This document shows positions 11,692 to 20,602 of a DNA stretch of 64,000 bases, in pieces (within the stretch, counting starts at the first letter, position 1; each line of letters begins with the position of its first letter). Source of the DNA: Algoriphagus sp. Y33 (lineage in GTDB: Bacteria; Bacteroidota; Bacteroidia; Cytophagales; Cyclobacteriaceae). The position numbers and the translations under genes are program-made. The notes under the pieces are model-generated. The model searched no databases. It saw only the letters and a list, made by a program, of their open reading frames with translations, and was not told the DNA's origin. Location: positions 3,534,001 to 3,598,000 of the forward strand of contig NZ_CP061947.1 in assembly GCF_014838715.1 (NCBI RefSeq), given 5' to 3'.

Positions 11692-14373
11692 CTAAATATC
11701 CCATTTCACTGTGAACAGCCCATATCTCGGCTGAACTAAATAAGAATAGGTACTGATCAGATTTTCTGTAAAGCTATCTCTGCGGATAGATTTTGTATCC
11801 AGAATATTCCAAACAGTCACCCTAAATTCCCATGGACTTGACTTGCCCTGATAACTTATAAATGCATTGAAAAAATCAAACTCACTTTTGCTTTGTGCTG
11901 CTTTATTGAAATAAGCATTGTAGGTATAATCCGCATTCAATTTCAATCCTTTCCAGATATCCCAGTCAACTTCAATTTTCGGACTGTGGGTATCAAAGGT
12001 ATTCTTTGCATAGGTGGACTTGTAGAAGTTCTGATCCCAAGTGTAGCCCAGATCAACTTCCACGGTTTTCAAAAATGTGCTGGTAAACTTAAAGAAGTAC
12101 GAATGCGCAAACTGACTGTTCTTAATCAGATTTTGATCTACCAGACTGTTGGTAGCATAGGTATTCCAATTACCTCCCCCGCTTATTTTGAAGGATTGGA
12201 ATCTTTTATCTGCCTGTAAACTGCCTGTCAGGCTTTCATTAATTGGATCAATATTTTGAATGCTCACAAGGCGATTGATTCCCATAAAATTAGTGGTATT
12301 GACCAAATCATGATGCTTTCTTGACCAAGTCAGATTTCCGAAAAGATTGAGTGAGGAGAAGAAGTCAAAATGAGTATAGTCAAGAGTTTGGGTGAAAAAC
12401 AAACCATTGTCCAATTGCCTGTTTCCTCTGAAAATCGAATTGTAATCCGAAAACACCAACCCTTGGGCGAGCTTCTGAATATCCATGAAATTCGCCTGGC
12501 TGCTGAATCGATACGTTAGGGAGCGATTGGATTTGACATCCCATTTGGCATACATCCCGGGAAGAAGTAACAGTTTATCATTACTCCATTCATCTTCCAT
12601 TTGCATATCATTCCAGGCGTATCTGTGTAGATATATCGAAGGGCTGATTACCACCGACTTCCATTTGGTCTTGTAGGTCATACCGAGATACAAATCCTGA
12701 AAGTTAAACCGGGAATCATTTTCAAACTCCTCCAGATCAGCTTCTTCCGATGCATCAGCTTGTTCTGTACTTCCAACTAACTCTTGACGGGTATCAGTAT
12801 ATCCCAAACTCCAGTTGATATGATTGGTTGGATTGAGAATCAGATAGTAATTAAATGCCCCTTCTATGGTTCGGGTTTTGATGTCCTGATTTTGAAGAAA
12901 ACGATACATTTCACGATCCAGCATTGATACCAGTCCATTAAAAGGCTTTTGATTAGTAGTCAACTCATAGAGCGGATTCCGGTATTTTTTCTCCCAATTC
13001 ACTTCAATGGAAAAGACCCTTATTTCCGAAGGAGCATGATACCACTCCCCTTTCTGCTGAATGGTATAAGGCTGTCTACTTTGGTAGCTGGTAATTTGCT
13101 GGCGGATTTGCCCAAAATCAGAATCCTGAAAGTTCTGATTGGCGATATCTGCCACCTTTCCAAAAACACTGTATTTCACATATGTCTCTTCCTTGGGAGT
13201 ATATGTCACCGCATACTTCATCAGCCCCGATTTATTTTCTACTACACTCGCTGAAGTGAGTGTTTCCTGATTATTTCCATCAGTTCTCAAATAGGTCCGC
13301 TGGGATGAAGAACCCAATTTGTTTTTGGAAGCAGATCCGATGACGAAGCCAGAATGCCTCCATTTGGAATTTGGATTATAATTCAGATTCACAGCGGCCA
13401 GGTCAGTTCTTAAGTCCAGCGCATTATTCCGCTGTGCCATTGGAATTCCAAGATCTTCCGAACTTACACTCAGCGAGGAGCCCGACTTTCCTGCCAAATC
13501 TGCCAATCCTCCACTAAACCTAAAATAATCCTGTAGGGTAAAAGCCAGCTCACCCACATTATTGGCATCGGCGATCAGATTGAGATTCACCTTAGGTGAG
13601 TAATAAAAAGTATTGGCATGACCGAAATACCGTTCTTCCGGTCCAGCCCCTGCTGTCAAGTCCCCAAACACCAAATTCTTTTTACCATCTTTCAGCTGAA
13701 TGTTGAGCGCCAGACTCTCGTCATTATCCAGACCACGCACTGGAGCTATTTCATTAAAGTTTTTCAGCACCTGTACCCGGTCTACCGCATTAGCAGGAAG
13801 GTTTTTTGTAGCAAGTTTGGTGTCGCCGTCAAAGAAATCCTTGCCGTCCACCGTCACTTTGTCCACCTTTTTGCCCTGCACTTTCACTTCCCCATTATCA
13901 TCCACTTCGAATCCTGGCAGCTTTTCCAACACATCCTTAAGCTTTCGCTCCGTACCTGTAGTAAAGGCATCTGTTTTATAAGTCAGTGTATCGCCCTGCA
14001 TGGTGATGGGCAATTCGGTTATAACCTCCACCTGATCCAGCATAGTTTCATCCTGACTCAGAATGATTTTTAACTGATCCCGGTCTTTCCATTCGGTTAG
14101 TTGAAGTTCAAATTGCTTGTATCCTACAAAGGAAACCCGAAGTAAATAATCCGAGCCTGGTGCCAAGCCTATTTTGAATCTCCCCTCCCCATCAGTGATA
14201 CTAAAGCCACCTATCTTCTGAGTAGTCTGATTCACAGCCACCACATTTGCATAAGCAATCGGCTGATTTAGGCTGTCTAAGACTTGGCCGATCAGATTTT
14301 TATTTTGGGAAAAAGAAGGAAAAGCAATTAGAAGAAGAAAGCCGATCACGGCAAATCGCTTTAGAAATACCAT
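11692..14373 (-). CDS. TonB-receptor-like outer-membrane beta-barrel protein (OMP_b-brl_3 type)
   Basis: About 893 residues with a signal peptide (FAVIGFLLLIAFPSFSQ), an N-terminal carboxypeptidase-regulatory-like domain (LIGQVLDSLNQPIAYANVVA), a plug-like segment (LPGFEVDDNGEVKVQGKKVD) and a large C-terminal barrel ending YGLFTVKWDI. I choose the ATG at 14371-14373; a TTG at 14395-14397 would overlap the upstream stop. It follows the truncated GLPGLI gene within 20 bp, and such pairs are common in Bacteroidota. The family is usually annotated as a TonB-dependent receptor or outer-membrane beta-barrel protein; no ligand can be assigned. Confidence 0.88.
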   Translation of the reverse strand: MVFLKRFAVIGFLLLIAFPSFSQNKNLIGQVLDSLNQPIAYANVVAVNQTTQKIGGFSITDGEGRFKIGLAPGSDYLLRVSFVGYKQFELQLTEWKDRDQLKIILSQDETMLDQVEVITELPITMQGDTLTYKTDAFTTGTERKLKDVLEKLPGFEVDDNGEVKVQGKKVDKVTVDGKDFFDGDTKLATKNLPANAVDRVQVLKNFNEIAPVRGLDNDESLALNIQLKDGKKNLVFGDLTAGAGPEERYFGHANTFYYSPKVNLNLIADANNVGELAFTLQDYFRFSGGLADLAGKSGSSLSVSSEDLGIPMAQRNNALDLRTDLAAVNLNYNPNSKWRHSGFVIGSASKNKLGSSSQRTYLRTDGNNQETLTSASVVENKSGLMKYAVTYTPKEETYVKYSVFGKVADIANQNFQDSDFGQIRQQITSYQSRQPYTIQQKGEWYHAPSEIRVFSIEVNWEKKYRNPLYELTTNQKPFNGLVSMLDREMYRFLQNQDIKTRTIEGAFNYYLILNPTNHINWSLGYTDTRQELVGSTEQADASEEADLEEFENDSRFNFQDLYLGMTYKTKWKSVVISPSIYLHRYAWNDMQMEDEWSNDKLLLLPGMYAKWDVKSNRSLTYRFSSQANFMDIQKLAQGLVFSDYNSIFRGNRQLDNGLFFTQTLDYTHFDFFSSLNLFGNLTWSRKHHDLVNTTNFMGINRLVSIQNIDPINESLTGSLQADKRFQSFKISGGGNWNTYATNSLVDQNLIKNSQFAHSYFFKFTSTFLKTVEVDLGYTWDQNFYKSTYAKNTFDTHSPKIEVDWDIWKGLKLNADYTYNAYFNKAAQSKSEFDFFNAFISYQGKSSPWEFRVTVWNILDTKSIRRDSFTENLISTYSYLVQPRYGLFTVKWDI

Positions 14374-14393
14374 GTGAATAGTGTTCTGAGTGA

Positions 14394-14858
14394 TCAATTT
14401 CCAATTTTGATTATCATCTGATTGCCTTCTCCTGGCTTACCGGAATACCGCTTCATCATCTCCTGCATTTTTTCCTCAGAAAGTGCCTGGTAATCTTTAC
14501 TACTGATGAGTTCTCCTTTTCTAGGAGTTTCTATTTGCACCGGATCAGTAGGATTCAGTACAATCCGTTCGGCGATATACGTCATCCCGTTGTTTTGCAG
14601 CTCAAGAATCAATCCCGGCAAGCCCCAGAAATCATCGGGTCCATGACTTACGGGAATCTGCGTGGTAAACCAAGCCGTCACATTCACGGTGTCTTTGGTT
14701 GTTTCCATTTCATCCTGTCCCATAGAGAAAACCTTGCTGTCGATTATTCTAGAATAGACAGCTTTTTGACAGGTATAGTCGCCGATCAGCTTGCTTTCTC
14801 CGGTCAATTCCCAATCGTAGGTTTTCAGACTGTCATTCACCAAAAAGCCCCTTCCCAT
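14394..14858 (-). CDS. GLPGLI-family protein, 5'-truncated
   Basis: About 154 residues carrying the eponymous motif (DDFWGLPGLILELQNNGMTY), the preceding cysteine-containing core (LIGDYTCQKAVY) and the AWFTTQIPVSHGPDD segment of GLPGLI proteins, which are normally secreted and about 250 residues long. The signal peptide and roughly the first 80-100 residues are missing. The frame remains open and homologous-looking upstream (DRLLYKNLAEQKYIKEEDL) to about 14935, then runs into sequence belonging to the divergent kinase. The ATG at 14856-14858 has an AAGGAGGAGG-like stretch before it but would make a protein with no export signal. Probably a pseudogene created by the deletion described in the findings. 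Confidence 0.8.
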   Translation of the reverse strand: MGRGFLVNDSLKTYDWELTGESKLIGDYTCQKAVYSRIIDSKVFSMGQDEMETTKDTVNVTAWFTTQIPVSHGPDDFWGLPGLILELQNNGMTYIAERIVLNPTDPVQIETPRKGELISSKDYQALSEEKMQEMMKRYSGKPGEGNQMIIKIGN

Positions 14859-14983
14859 CAAATCCTCCTCCTTGATGTACTTTTGCTCTGCTAGATTCTT
14901 ATACAGGAGTCTATCCTGATGATATTCATAGCATAAATATCTTCCGGGGCTTAAATGCCGCTGACAGTATCAGCAATCTCAAA

Positions 14984-16018
14984 ATGCTGACCAATCAGAT
15001 CATCATTTCGATCACAAGGGATTCACTGGATTTTGACAAAATCAGTACACTGGTAAAAGAAGAATTGGATAGAAGAGAAATCACGATCAATTATGGATTG
15101 CTTCATTACGAGCGTGACACCATAGCGGGGTCTTTTAATTATCCTGCTTTGACTGAAATGCCTTTTTCCACCGTATCCAAATCGACTTTTTTGCCTCGCG
15201 GCCAAAAGCTGGAAATGTATTTTGAAAATACAGCACTTACCGTCCTGAAGCGTGGAATGATTGATATCCTACTGTCTGTGATCTTCTTACTGATCATAGC
15301 GGGAGCATTTTACTATCTCTACCAAACCATCAAAAACCAGAAAGAAATCGCTGAGATCAAGGAAGATCTGATCGGAAATATCACCCATGAATTTAAAACC
15401 CCGATTGCTACCTCGCTATCTGCGATAGAAGGAATAGAGCAATTCAATCCTGAAAACAATCCTGAAAAAACCAAAAAATACCTTGGGATATCCAAAGAGC
15501 AACTACTCAAATTGAATTTTATGGTGGAAAAACTGTTGGAAACCGCCACATTGGATTCAGAGCAATTAATATTGAAAAAGGAGTCCATTGATCCTATCCC
15601 TGTGCTAAGATCTTTGGTTCAGAAATACCTGACTTTGTCACCTGACAAAGAAATCGAACTCGTGGTCCCTACCAAAGTCTCACCTATTCCAGTCGATCCT
15701 TTTCACTTCGAAAATGTGATTTCCAATTTACTGGACAATGCGCTAAAATACGGCGGTGAAGAAGTTAGAGTTACACTAGATCAAGGTTTGACTACCCGTA
15801 TCCGAATTTGGGATAATGGAGGAAATATTAGTTCTGATCAAAAGGAACGGGTTTTTGAACAGTTTTATAGAATCCCGAAAGGAAATCTCCATGACGTAAA
15901 GGGCTTTGGAATAGGACTATACTATGTGAAGAAAATAGTAGAAAAGCATGCCGGGAAAATTGAATTGGAGTCCTCCACAAAAAGTACATCTTTTATCACC
16001 ATATGGCCAGGAGCATAA
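14984..16018 (+). CDS. Sensor histidine kinase, N-terminus truncated
   Basis: A 344-residue kinase with a periplasmic-type N-terminal segment, one membrane helix (about 88-110; MIDILLSVIFLLIIAGAFYY), HisKA with DLIGNITHEFKTPIATSL (His near 135), and HATPase motifs (NLLDNALKYGG; IWDNGG; GFGIGLYYVKKIVEKHAG). Related Bacteroidota kinases begin with a first membrane helix about 100 residues earlier, which is absent. The frame stays open upstream of the ATG at 14984 into the divergent GLPGLI remnant. The gene overlaps the next response regulator by 16 bp, so the two are translationally coupled. With only one helix, the sensor loop would not be anchored in the normal topology. Confidence 0.85.
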   Translation: MLTNQIIISITRDSLDFDKISTLVKEELDRREITINYGLLHYERDTIAGSFNYPALTEMPFSTVSKSTFLPRGQKLEMYFENTALTVLKRGMIDILLSVIFLLIIAGAFYYLYQTIKNQKEIAEIKEDLIGNITHEFKTPIATSLSAIEGIEQFNPENNPEKTKKYLGISKEQLLKLNFMVEKLLETATLDSEQLILKKESIDPIPVLRSLVQKYLTLSPDKEIELVVPTKVSPIPVDPFHFENVISNLLDNALKYGGEEVRVTLDQGLTTRIRIWDNGGNISSDQKERVFEQFYRIPKGNLHDVKGFGIGLYYVKKIVEKHAGKIELESSTKSTSFITIWPGA

Positions 16019-16689
16019 TCAAAATTTTATTGGCAGAAGATGAAATGGCGCTAGGCATGATCATACAAGAAAGTCTGGGAACCCGGGGCTTTCAGGTGGC
16101 ACTTTGCCCCGACGGACAGCAGGCCTGGGACAGCTATCAGAATTCCAAACCCGATGTGCTGGTCCTGGATGTGATGATGCCAAAAAAAGATGGGTTTACA
16201 CTGGCAGAGCAGATTCGGAAAACAGATCCGTACACCCCGATTATTTTTCTAACCTCTAAATCCCAGACTGAGGATGTGCTCAGGGGCTTTGGGCTAGGGG
16301 CAAACGATTATGTGAGAAAGCCCTTCAGCATGGAAGAACTGATCGTACGAATCAAAGCCCAAATGGACCGGCAGCAGCTGCGTAAAAACCAGTCCGACTG
16401 GCTAACACTCGGAAAGTATGAATTCCATCCGACCAAGCAACTTTTAAAGCTTGAAAATGAAGAACTGCATCTCACTGCCAGAGAGTCGCAACTGCTGGAA
16501 ATCCTGTTGGAAAATGCCAATCAAGTCACCGACAGAAGCCTTATACTCATCCAGATTTGGGGATCGGATGATTTCTTCAATGCCCGTAGCATGGATGTAT
16601 TTATTACTAAGCTTCGTAAAAAACTCCAGAATGATCCTCAAATCCAGATTATCAATGTGAGAGGATTTGGGTATAAGTTGGTTTGCTAA
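16003..16689 (+). CDS. OmpR/PhoB-family response regulator
   Basis: A 228-residue regulator with a receiver domain (ILLAEDEMALG; phospho-acceptor Asp near 56 in VLVLDVMMPKKDG; FLTSKSQ; VRKPFSMEEL) and a C-terminal winged helix (about 130-228; LTARESQLLEILLENANQVT; VFITKLRKKLQNDPQIQI). It starts inside the end of the kinase gene (ATG 16003-16005). It is the cognate regulator of the kinase at 14984 and would bind DNA as a dimer at direct repeats. Confidence 0.93.
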   Translation: MARSIIKILLAEDEMALGMIIQESLGTRGFQVALCPDGQQAWDSYQNSKPDVLVLDVMMPKKDGFTLAEQIRKTDPYTPIIFLTSKSQTEDVLRGFGLGANDYVRKPFSMEELIVRIKAQMDRQQLRKNQSDWLTLGKYEFHPTKQLLKLENEELHLTARESQLLEILLENANQVTDRSLILIQIWGSDDFFNARSMDVFITKLRKKLQNDPQIQIINVRGFGYKLVC

Positions 16690-17057
16690 TTAACCTATTA
16701 TCCCACTCTGGTCTGTATCTATCAGACCATCTGTTCAATTTCCTATCCGAAATTTACTTTCTCTCTATGGGTGCACAGACCGATACAGCTTTTTGTCTTA
16801 ACATCTTTTAAAGTCCAACCCATAGAATTAACCCTCCAAACTTCTCGTTGTAATACCGAAGAGAATCTTAACCCTAACAAGATTTTGTGTGGAAAAAAGT
16901 CGGAGGAAAGGCTGCATGGATTTTAAGGAATAAAAGCCATGCAGTCCCTCTGCACCACGCGATGCTTTATCAACTAGAATAAACTCGTTAAGAGAGTAAA
17001 AAAAGCCAATGAAATTTCATCCATTGGCCTTTAGTTTCTATCTGAAAAGATTATTTA
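16690..17057. other. Intergenic region between convergent operons
   Basis: No gene is supported. The stretch separates the rightward OmpR-type regulator from the leftward dehydrogenase operon and contains the terminator at 16998-17030. Confidence 0.5.
16998..17030 (-). terminator. Intrinsic terminator of the GMC oxidoreductase operon
   Basis: The stem GCCAATG (17005-17011) / CATTGGC (17022-17028) is flanked on the plus strand by seven A residues, which become a U-run when transcribed leftward. It lies 30 bp after the stop of the gene at 17058. Confidence 0.8.
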
Positions 17058-17765
17058 TCATCCAATTATATTTGCATCATCATCCCATTCGATGATCGTA
17101 CCTCTATCTTCGGGCTTCAGGTATTGAGGTATGTATTTTTCCTCTAATTTGAATCCATGTTTATCCATCACTTTCTGAGGCACACCGTCCCAAGCATTCG
17201 GGGTATTTCCTACATAGCCAATATACTTCCAGCCAGCCTCAGTGGAGAAATAACCTGAGCAGGTAAGATTGCGAAGCATATTAAACCAACGAACAGCTCC
17301 TTCATATTCAGGAGTTGCCTTGTCCGGCCAGGCAACCTCATCCACAATTGTGATCACTTCTGATTCACTTAGTTCATTGAAGGATTTTCCGAATTTCTCA
17401 TCTGCTTCATAATCCAACCACATCAAACCTCCACGCATCGGAGTTTGATTTCCAGGCTGATCCTTCATCATAAACTCCATAAAATCCACCACTCCTACTT
17501 CTGTAGCGGCAGGGGATTCATCGTCTTTGGGCAGTATAATGTCCACCAGAGTACTAAGCTTTTTTCGCTCCTCCTCAGTGAAGAATGTTTCTGAAAGCAA
17601 CTCTTGATCTCTTTGCTTTTCCTCCTCAGTTCTTCCGCCTATGGTACCCCCTGATAACAAAGCCCGCTCAGGCAATGCTTGTTGCTCCGGAGAACAGCCC
17701 GTCAATAATAAACCTGTACCGACAGAACCGGTAAAGAGCAGTTTTAGGTTTTCTCTTCTGTTCAT
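17058..17765 (-). CDS. Gluconate 2-dehydrogenase subunit 3-like protein
   Basis: A 235-residue protein whose N-terminus combines a twin-arginine-like start (MNRRENLKLLFTG) with a lipobox (LLLTGC), so it is probably an exported lipoprotein. The rest matches the gluconate-2-dehydrogenase subunit 3 family (TLVDIILPKDDESPAATEVG; VVDFMEFMMKD; GYFSTEAGWKYIGYVGN). It begins 3 bp after the stop of the GMC oxidoreductase gene. In known systems the small subunit helps export and assemble the FAD-containing large subunit, which lacks its own signal. The actual substrate (gluconate or another sugar alcohol or sugar) is unknown. Confidence 0.9.
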   Translation of the reverse strand: MNRRENLKLLFTGSVGTGLLLTGCSPEQQALPERALLSGGTIGGRTEEEKQRDQELLSETFFTEEERKKLSTLVDIILPKDDESPAATEVGVVDFMEFMMKDQPGNQTPMRGGLMWLDYEADEKFGKSFNELSESEVITIVDEVAWPDKATPEYEGAVRWFNMLRNLTCSGYFSTEAGWKYIGYVGNTPNAWDGVPQKVMDKHGFKLEEKYIPQYLKPEDRGTIIEWDDDANIIG

Positions 17766-17768
17766 GGT

Positions 17769-19511
17769 TTAGATATTTTTCTTTTTCAATTCAGAAACAA
17801 TGTAATCGGAGGTTCTCCAGGCCAAGGCCAAAATTGTCCATGTCGGATTTTTATCCGCCTGAGACACAAAAGGTCCCGCATCCACTACAAACAGGTTGTC
17901 GCAGTCATGAGCTTGACAATTCGAGTTCAACACCGAAGTAGAAGGATCATCACCCATCCGTGTAGTTCCTACTTCATGTATAATTCTTCCCGGGGCCAAT
18001 AGGCCATATTTAGTTTCCGGACCCGGTTTAGATCCAAGGAGAATACCACCGGCTTCTGTCAAAATCTCCTCAAAGGTATCGTGCATGTGTTTGGCCTGTT
18101 TTACCTCCTGGTCAGTCCAGTTGTAGTTGAATCTCAATACAGGTATCCCATACTTATCTACTGTATTTGGGTCGATTTCACAGTAGTTATCATACATAGG
18201 CACACTTTCACCTCTGCCCGACATTCCCAAAGTAGAGCCATAGAGTCTACGGATATCTTTTTTCATACCTATTCCATACCCCCCATTCTGGCTTGGCTCA
18301 CCAAACTCATCCTTGATATACTGGCGCATGGAATTCATACTTCCACCACTTCCATAGGCCGGCTGGCTCATTCCGCCCCAGTACTCGATGTGGTATCCTC
18401 TGGCAAAATCCAACTTTTTGTTGTCTCCCCACCAAGGTGTATACATATGCATGCCACCTACTCCATCTTCATTATATCGCTCACGGTCCATTAAGTTTGG
18501 CACTATAGCCATACGGTCAGTTCCGGTAGAATCATGCAGGTATCTTCCTACCATTCCTGAGCTGTTTCCCACACCATTCGGGTGAGTTTTGGATTTGGAA
18601 TTCATCATGATTCTAGCCGACTCACATGCAGAAGCTCCCAATACCACTACGCTGGATTTCAACTTATACTCCTTCATGTCAACCTTACTGACAAAGGAGA
18701 CGCCCGTGGCTTTACCGCTATCATCCGTAGTGACTTTTCTCACCATAGAATGGGTGTAAAGATCCACTTTCCCTTTTTTCATCGCAGGATGGACCAAGCA
18801 GGTACCAGCAGAGAAATCCGCATATACTTGACAGGCTCTATTACACTGACTACAGAAAAAGCATACTCCCCTTTCTTCATTGATAGGACGGGTAAGCATG
18901 GACAGACGCGCCGGTATCATTGGAACACCGATTTTGTCAGCGCCTTTTTTCATATAGAGCTCGTGCAGGCGAGGCTTGGGAGGAGGTAGAAAGAAACCAT
19001 CGGGCTCATTATAAATCCCCTCTTTGGTACCAAATACACCGATAAGTTTGTCTACTTTATCGTAGTAAGGCTTTAAATCCTCGTATCCGATGGGCCAGTT
19101 ATGACCAAGTCCGTCGATGCTTGCGCGTTTGAAATCATTGGGCCCAAACCGCAGGGAAATACGTCCCCAGTGATTTGTTCTTCCTCCGACCATTCTGGAC
19201 CGGAACCAATCAAACTCAGTTCCATTTTTTCTGGTATAAGGCTCTCCTTCTATATCCCATCCTCCTATAGCCGCATCAAAGTCTCCAAAAGGACGGATAC
19301 GTGTACTTGCCCCTCTTCTTGGAGATTCCCACGGTGGTCTAAGTTGTGTCCGGTCTTCATCTTTGGCAGGATCAAAATCGCCGCCCGCTTCTACCACGGC
19401 AACAGAAAGGCCTGCCTCAGAAAGAATTTTGGAGGCCATGCCTCCTCCAGCTCCTGAACCCACAATAATCACATCATAGGCTTCACCGGAATTTTTGATT
19501 TGAAAACTCAT
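17769..19511 (-). CDS. GMC-family FAD-dependent oxidoreductase (dehydrogenase large subunit)
   Basis: A 580-residue flavoprotein. The N-terminal Rossmann motif (DVIIVGSGAGGGMASKILSE) and ADP-binding VVEAGG are followed by the GMC N domain (GGRTNHWG) and a C-terminal GMC domain with the likely active-site histidine region (HEVGTTRMGDDP and DAGPFVSQADKNPTWTILAL). A cysteine cluster (CFFCSQCNRACQ, about 217-228) is typical of gluconate/sorbitol-type dehydrogenases that pass electrons on. It has no signal peptide and is first in a two-gene operon with the subunit-3-like protein. It oxidises sugars or sugar acids by inference from the family only. Confidence 0.92.
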   Translation of the reverse strand: MSFQIKNSGEAYDVIIVGSGAGGGMASKILSEAGLSVAVVEAGGDFDPAKDEDRTQLRPPWESPRRGASTRIRPFGDFDAAIGGWDIEGEPYTRKNGTEFDWFRSRMVGGRTNHWGRISLRFGPNDFKRASIDGLGHNWPIGYEDLKPYYDKVDKLIGVFGTKEGIYNEPDGFFLPPPKPRLHELYMKKGADKIGVPMIPARLSMLTRPINEERGVCFFCSQCNRACQVYADFSAGTCLVHPAMKKGKVDLYTHSMVRKVTTDDSGKATGVSFVSKVDMKEYKLKSSVVVLGASACESARIMMNSKSKTHPNGVGNSSGMVGRYLHDSTGTDRMAIVPNLMDRERYNEDGVGGMHMYTPWWGDNKKLDFARGYHIEYWGGMSQPAYGSGGSMNSMRQYIKDEFGEPSQNGGYGIGMKKDIRRLYGSTLGMSGRGESVPMYDNYCEIDPNTVDKYGIPVLRFNYNWTDQEVKQAKHMHDTFEEILTEAGGILLGSKPGPETKYGLLAPGRIIHEVGTTRMGDDPSTSVLNSNCQAHDCDNLFVVDAGPFVSQADKNPTWTILALAWRTSDYIVSELKKKNI

Positions 19512-20238
19512 TAGATAGAATTTGCTTTTTGATTTGTTTCAATTTGGAAAAACAGAAGGCGGTTTCAACTATTCGCTTTCTCTGCTCTTTCTACTTATAA
19601 AATAACAAAATTATTTCTTTACAAACCTGCTGGTTTACCTATTCAGACTCAATCCAAAAAGCAATGGAAAGCACTTGAAACTTCCATGAATTCCCATTTA
19701 ACCTTTCTATCTGCAATTAAAAGGCATTTAAAACCATTCGTATCCGATTTAAAAAAATTACAACTTAGAGTTTAACTTCTTTGATTTTTTTATAAATGGG
19801 GCTAAAACCTTATAAAATATCTTAATTCAATCAAACGTAGAGTGATTTGACCTAAAGACAGTTCCCAGCAGCCACTTTAAAATTTTATAGATTGGCTACT
19901 TACTTCTCCCTAGAATAATGAAGAAGTCACCTAGAGAGAGATTATTCGTAATGCGGAATTCCCTGCCTGACAGTAAGGGAAGATTCGGTATAGGGCATTA
20001 CCACTCACAAGAAAAAGTAACTGTCTGAAAATAATGGACTATCGGAGATTCGGTTCTAACAGCTTTTTTTCCATATGCTAAAATACCTATCCTACTCATT
20101 TTCAATATGCTTAAAAACATCAGGAGACTAATTCATTGTTTTTTCCTCTAATCATTTCAAAAAAGTATTTGGCATAAATAAAATTTGCTACATTTGCATC
20201 CGATTCAAGAGCAAGTCAGGGATCGGAAATTGAAAGTT
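19512..20238. other. Gene-free stretch upstream of the GMC operon and tRNA-Pro
   Basis: About 0.7 kb with only short frames and in-frame stops throughout. It must contain the leftward promoter for the oxidoreductase operon and the rightward promoter of the tRNA. I see no repeat or recognisable RNA in it. Confidence 0.5.
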
Positions 20239-20312
20239 CGGGGTGTAGCGTAGCCCGGTATCGCGCCACATTTGGGATGTGGAGGTCGTAGGTTCGAATC
20301 CTGCCACCCCGA
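20239..20312 (+). tRNA. tRNA-Pro (anticodon TGG)
   Basis: A 74-nt cloverleaf. The acceptor stem CGGGGTG (20239-20245) pairs with CACCCCG (20305-20311). The D-arm is GCGTAGCCCGGTATCGCGC, the anticodon loop is TTTGGGA with TGG as anticodon, and the T-arm is GTAGGTTCGAATCCTGC. The CCA end is not encoded. Its 3' end faces the integrase gene at 20603, so it is a likely attachment site. Confidence 0.96.
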
Positions 20313-20336
20313 CGAAACCTGTTTCAAGGGAAATCA

Positions 20337-20377
20337 AAAGCCTGTAAATCTACTGATTTATAGGCTTTTCTGTTTTT
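20337..20377 (+). terminator. Terminator downstream of tRNA-Pro
   Basis: The stem AAAAGCCTGTAAATC / GATTTATAGGCTTTT (one mismatch) with a short loop is followed by a T-rich tract (CTGTTTTTT). It ends tRNA transcription 25 bp after the gene. Confidence 0.8.
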
Positions 20378-20413
20378 TAGCCTTTAGTTCATATCAATGA
20401 ATATCAAAAAAAA

Positions 20414-20561
20414 TGTGCGTTATTCGGTGACCTAATTTAATGCTTAAATTTCACGCACAGAAAGTAACTTATACTTCTGTAAATCAGATTTTTGTATTAA
20501 AGTAATTAAACCAAATTAGACGCGATTTGATGCGATTTCGTTGTGCGTTATTCGGTGACCT
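20414..20561. repeat. Pair of 20-bp perfect direct repeats between tRNA and integrase
   Basis: TGTGCGTTATTCGGTGACCT occurs at 20414-20433 and again, identical, at 20542-20561. The two copies lie between the tRNA-Pro and the recombinase gene, start 128 bp apart, and the second ends 41 bp before the integrase ATG. Direct repeats in this place are typical arm-type binding sites for a tyrosine recombinase or its excision factors. An operator controlling the integrase promoter is the alternative. Confidence 0.8.
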
Positions 20562-20602
20562 TTTTAAAGTGATGTAAAAACCTTTAAAACAGTTCATTTA
20601 TT

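Noticed and set aside
20414..20561. CRISPR array
   Set aside because: Only two repeat copies with no third unit and no cas genes; position fits integrase binding sites better.
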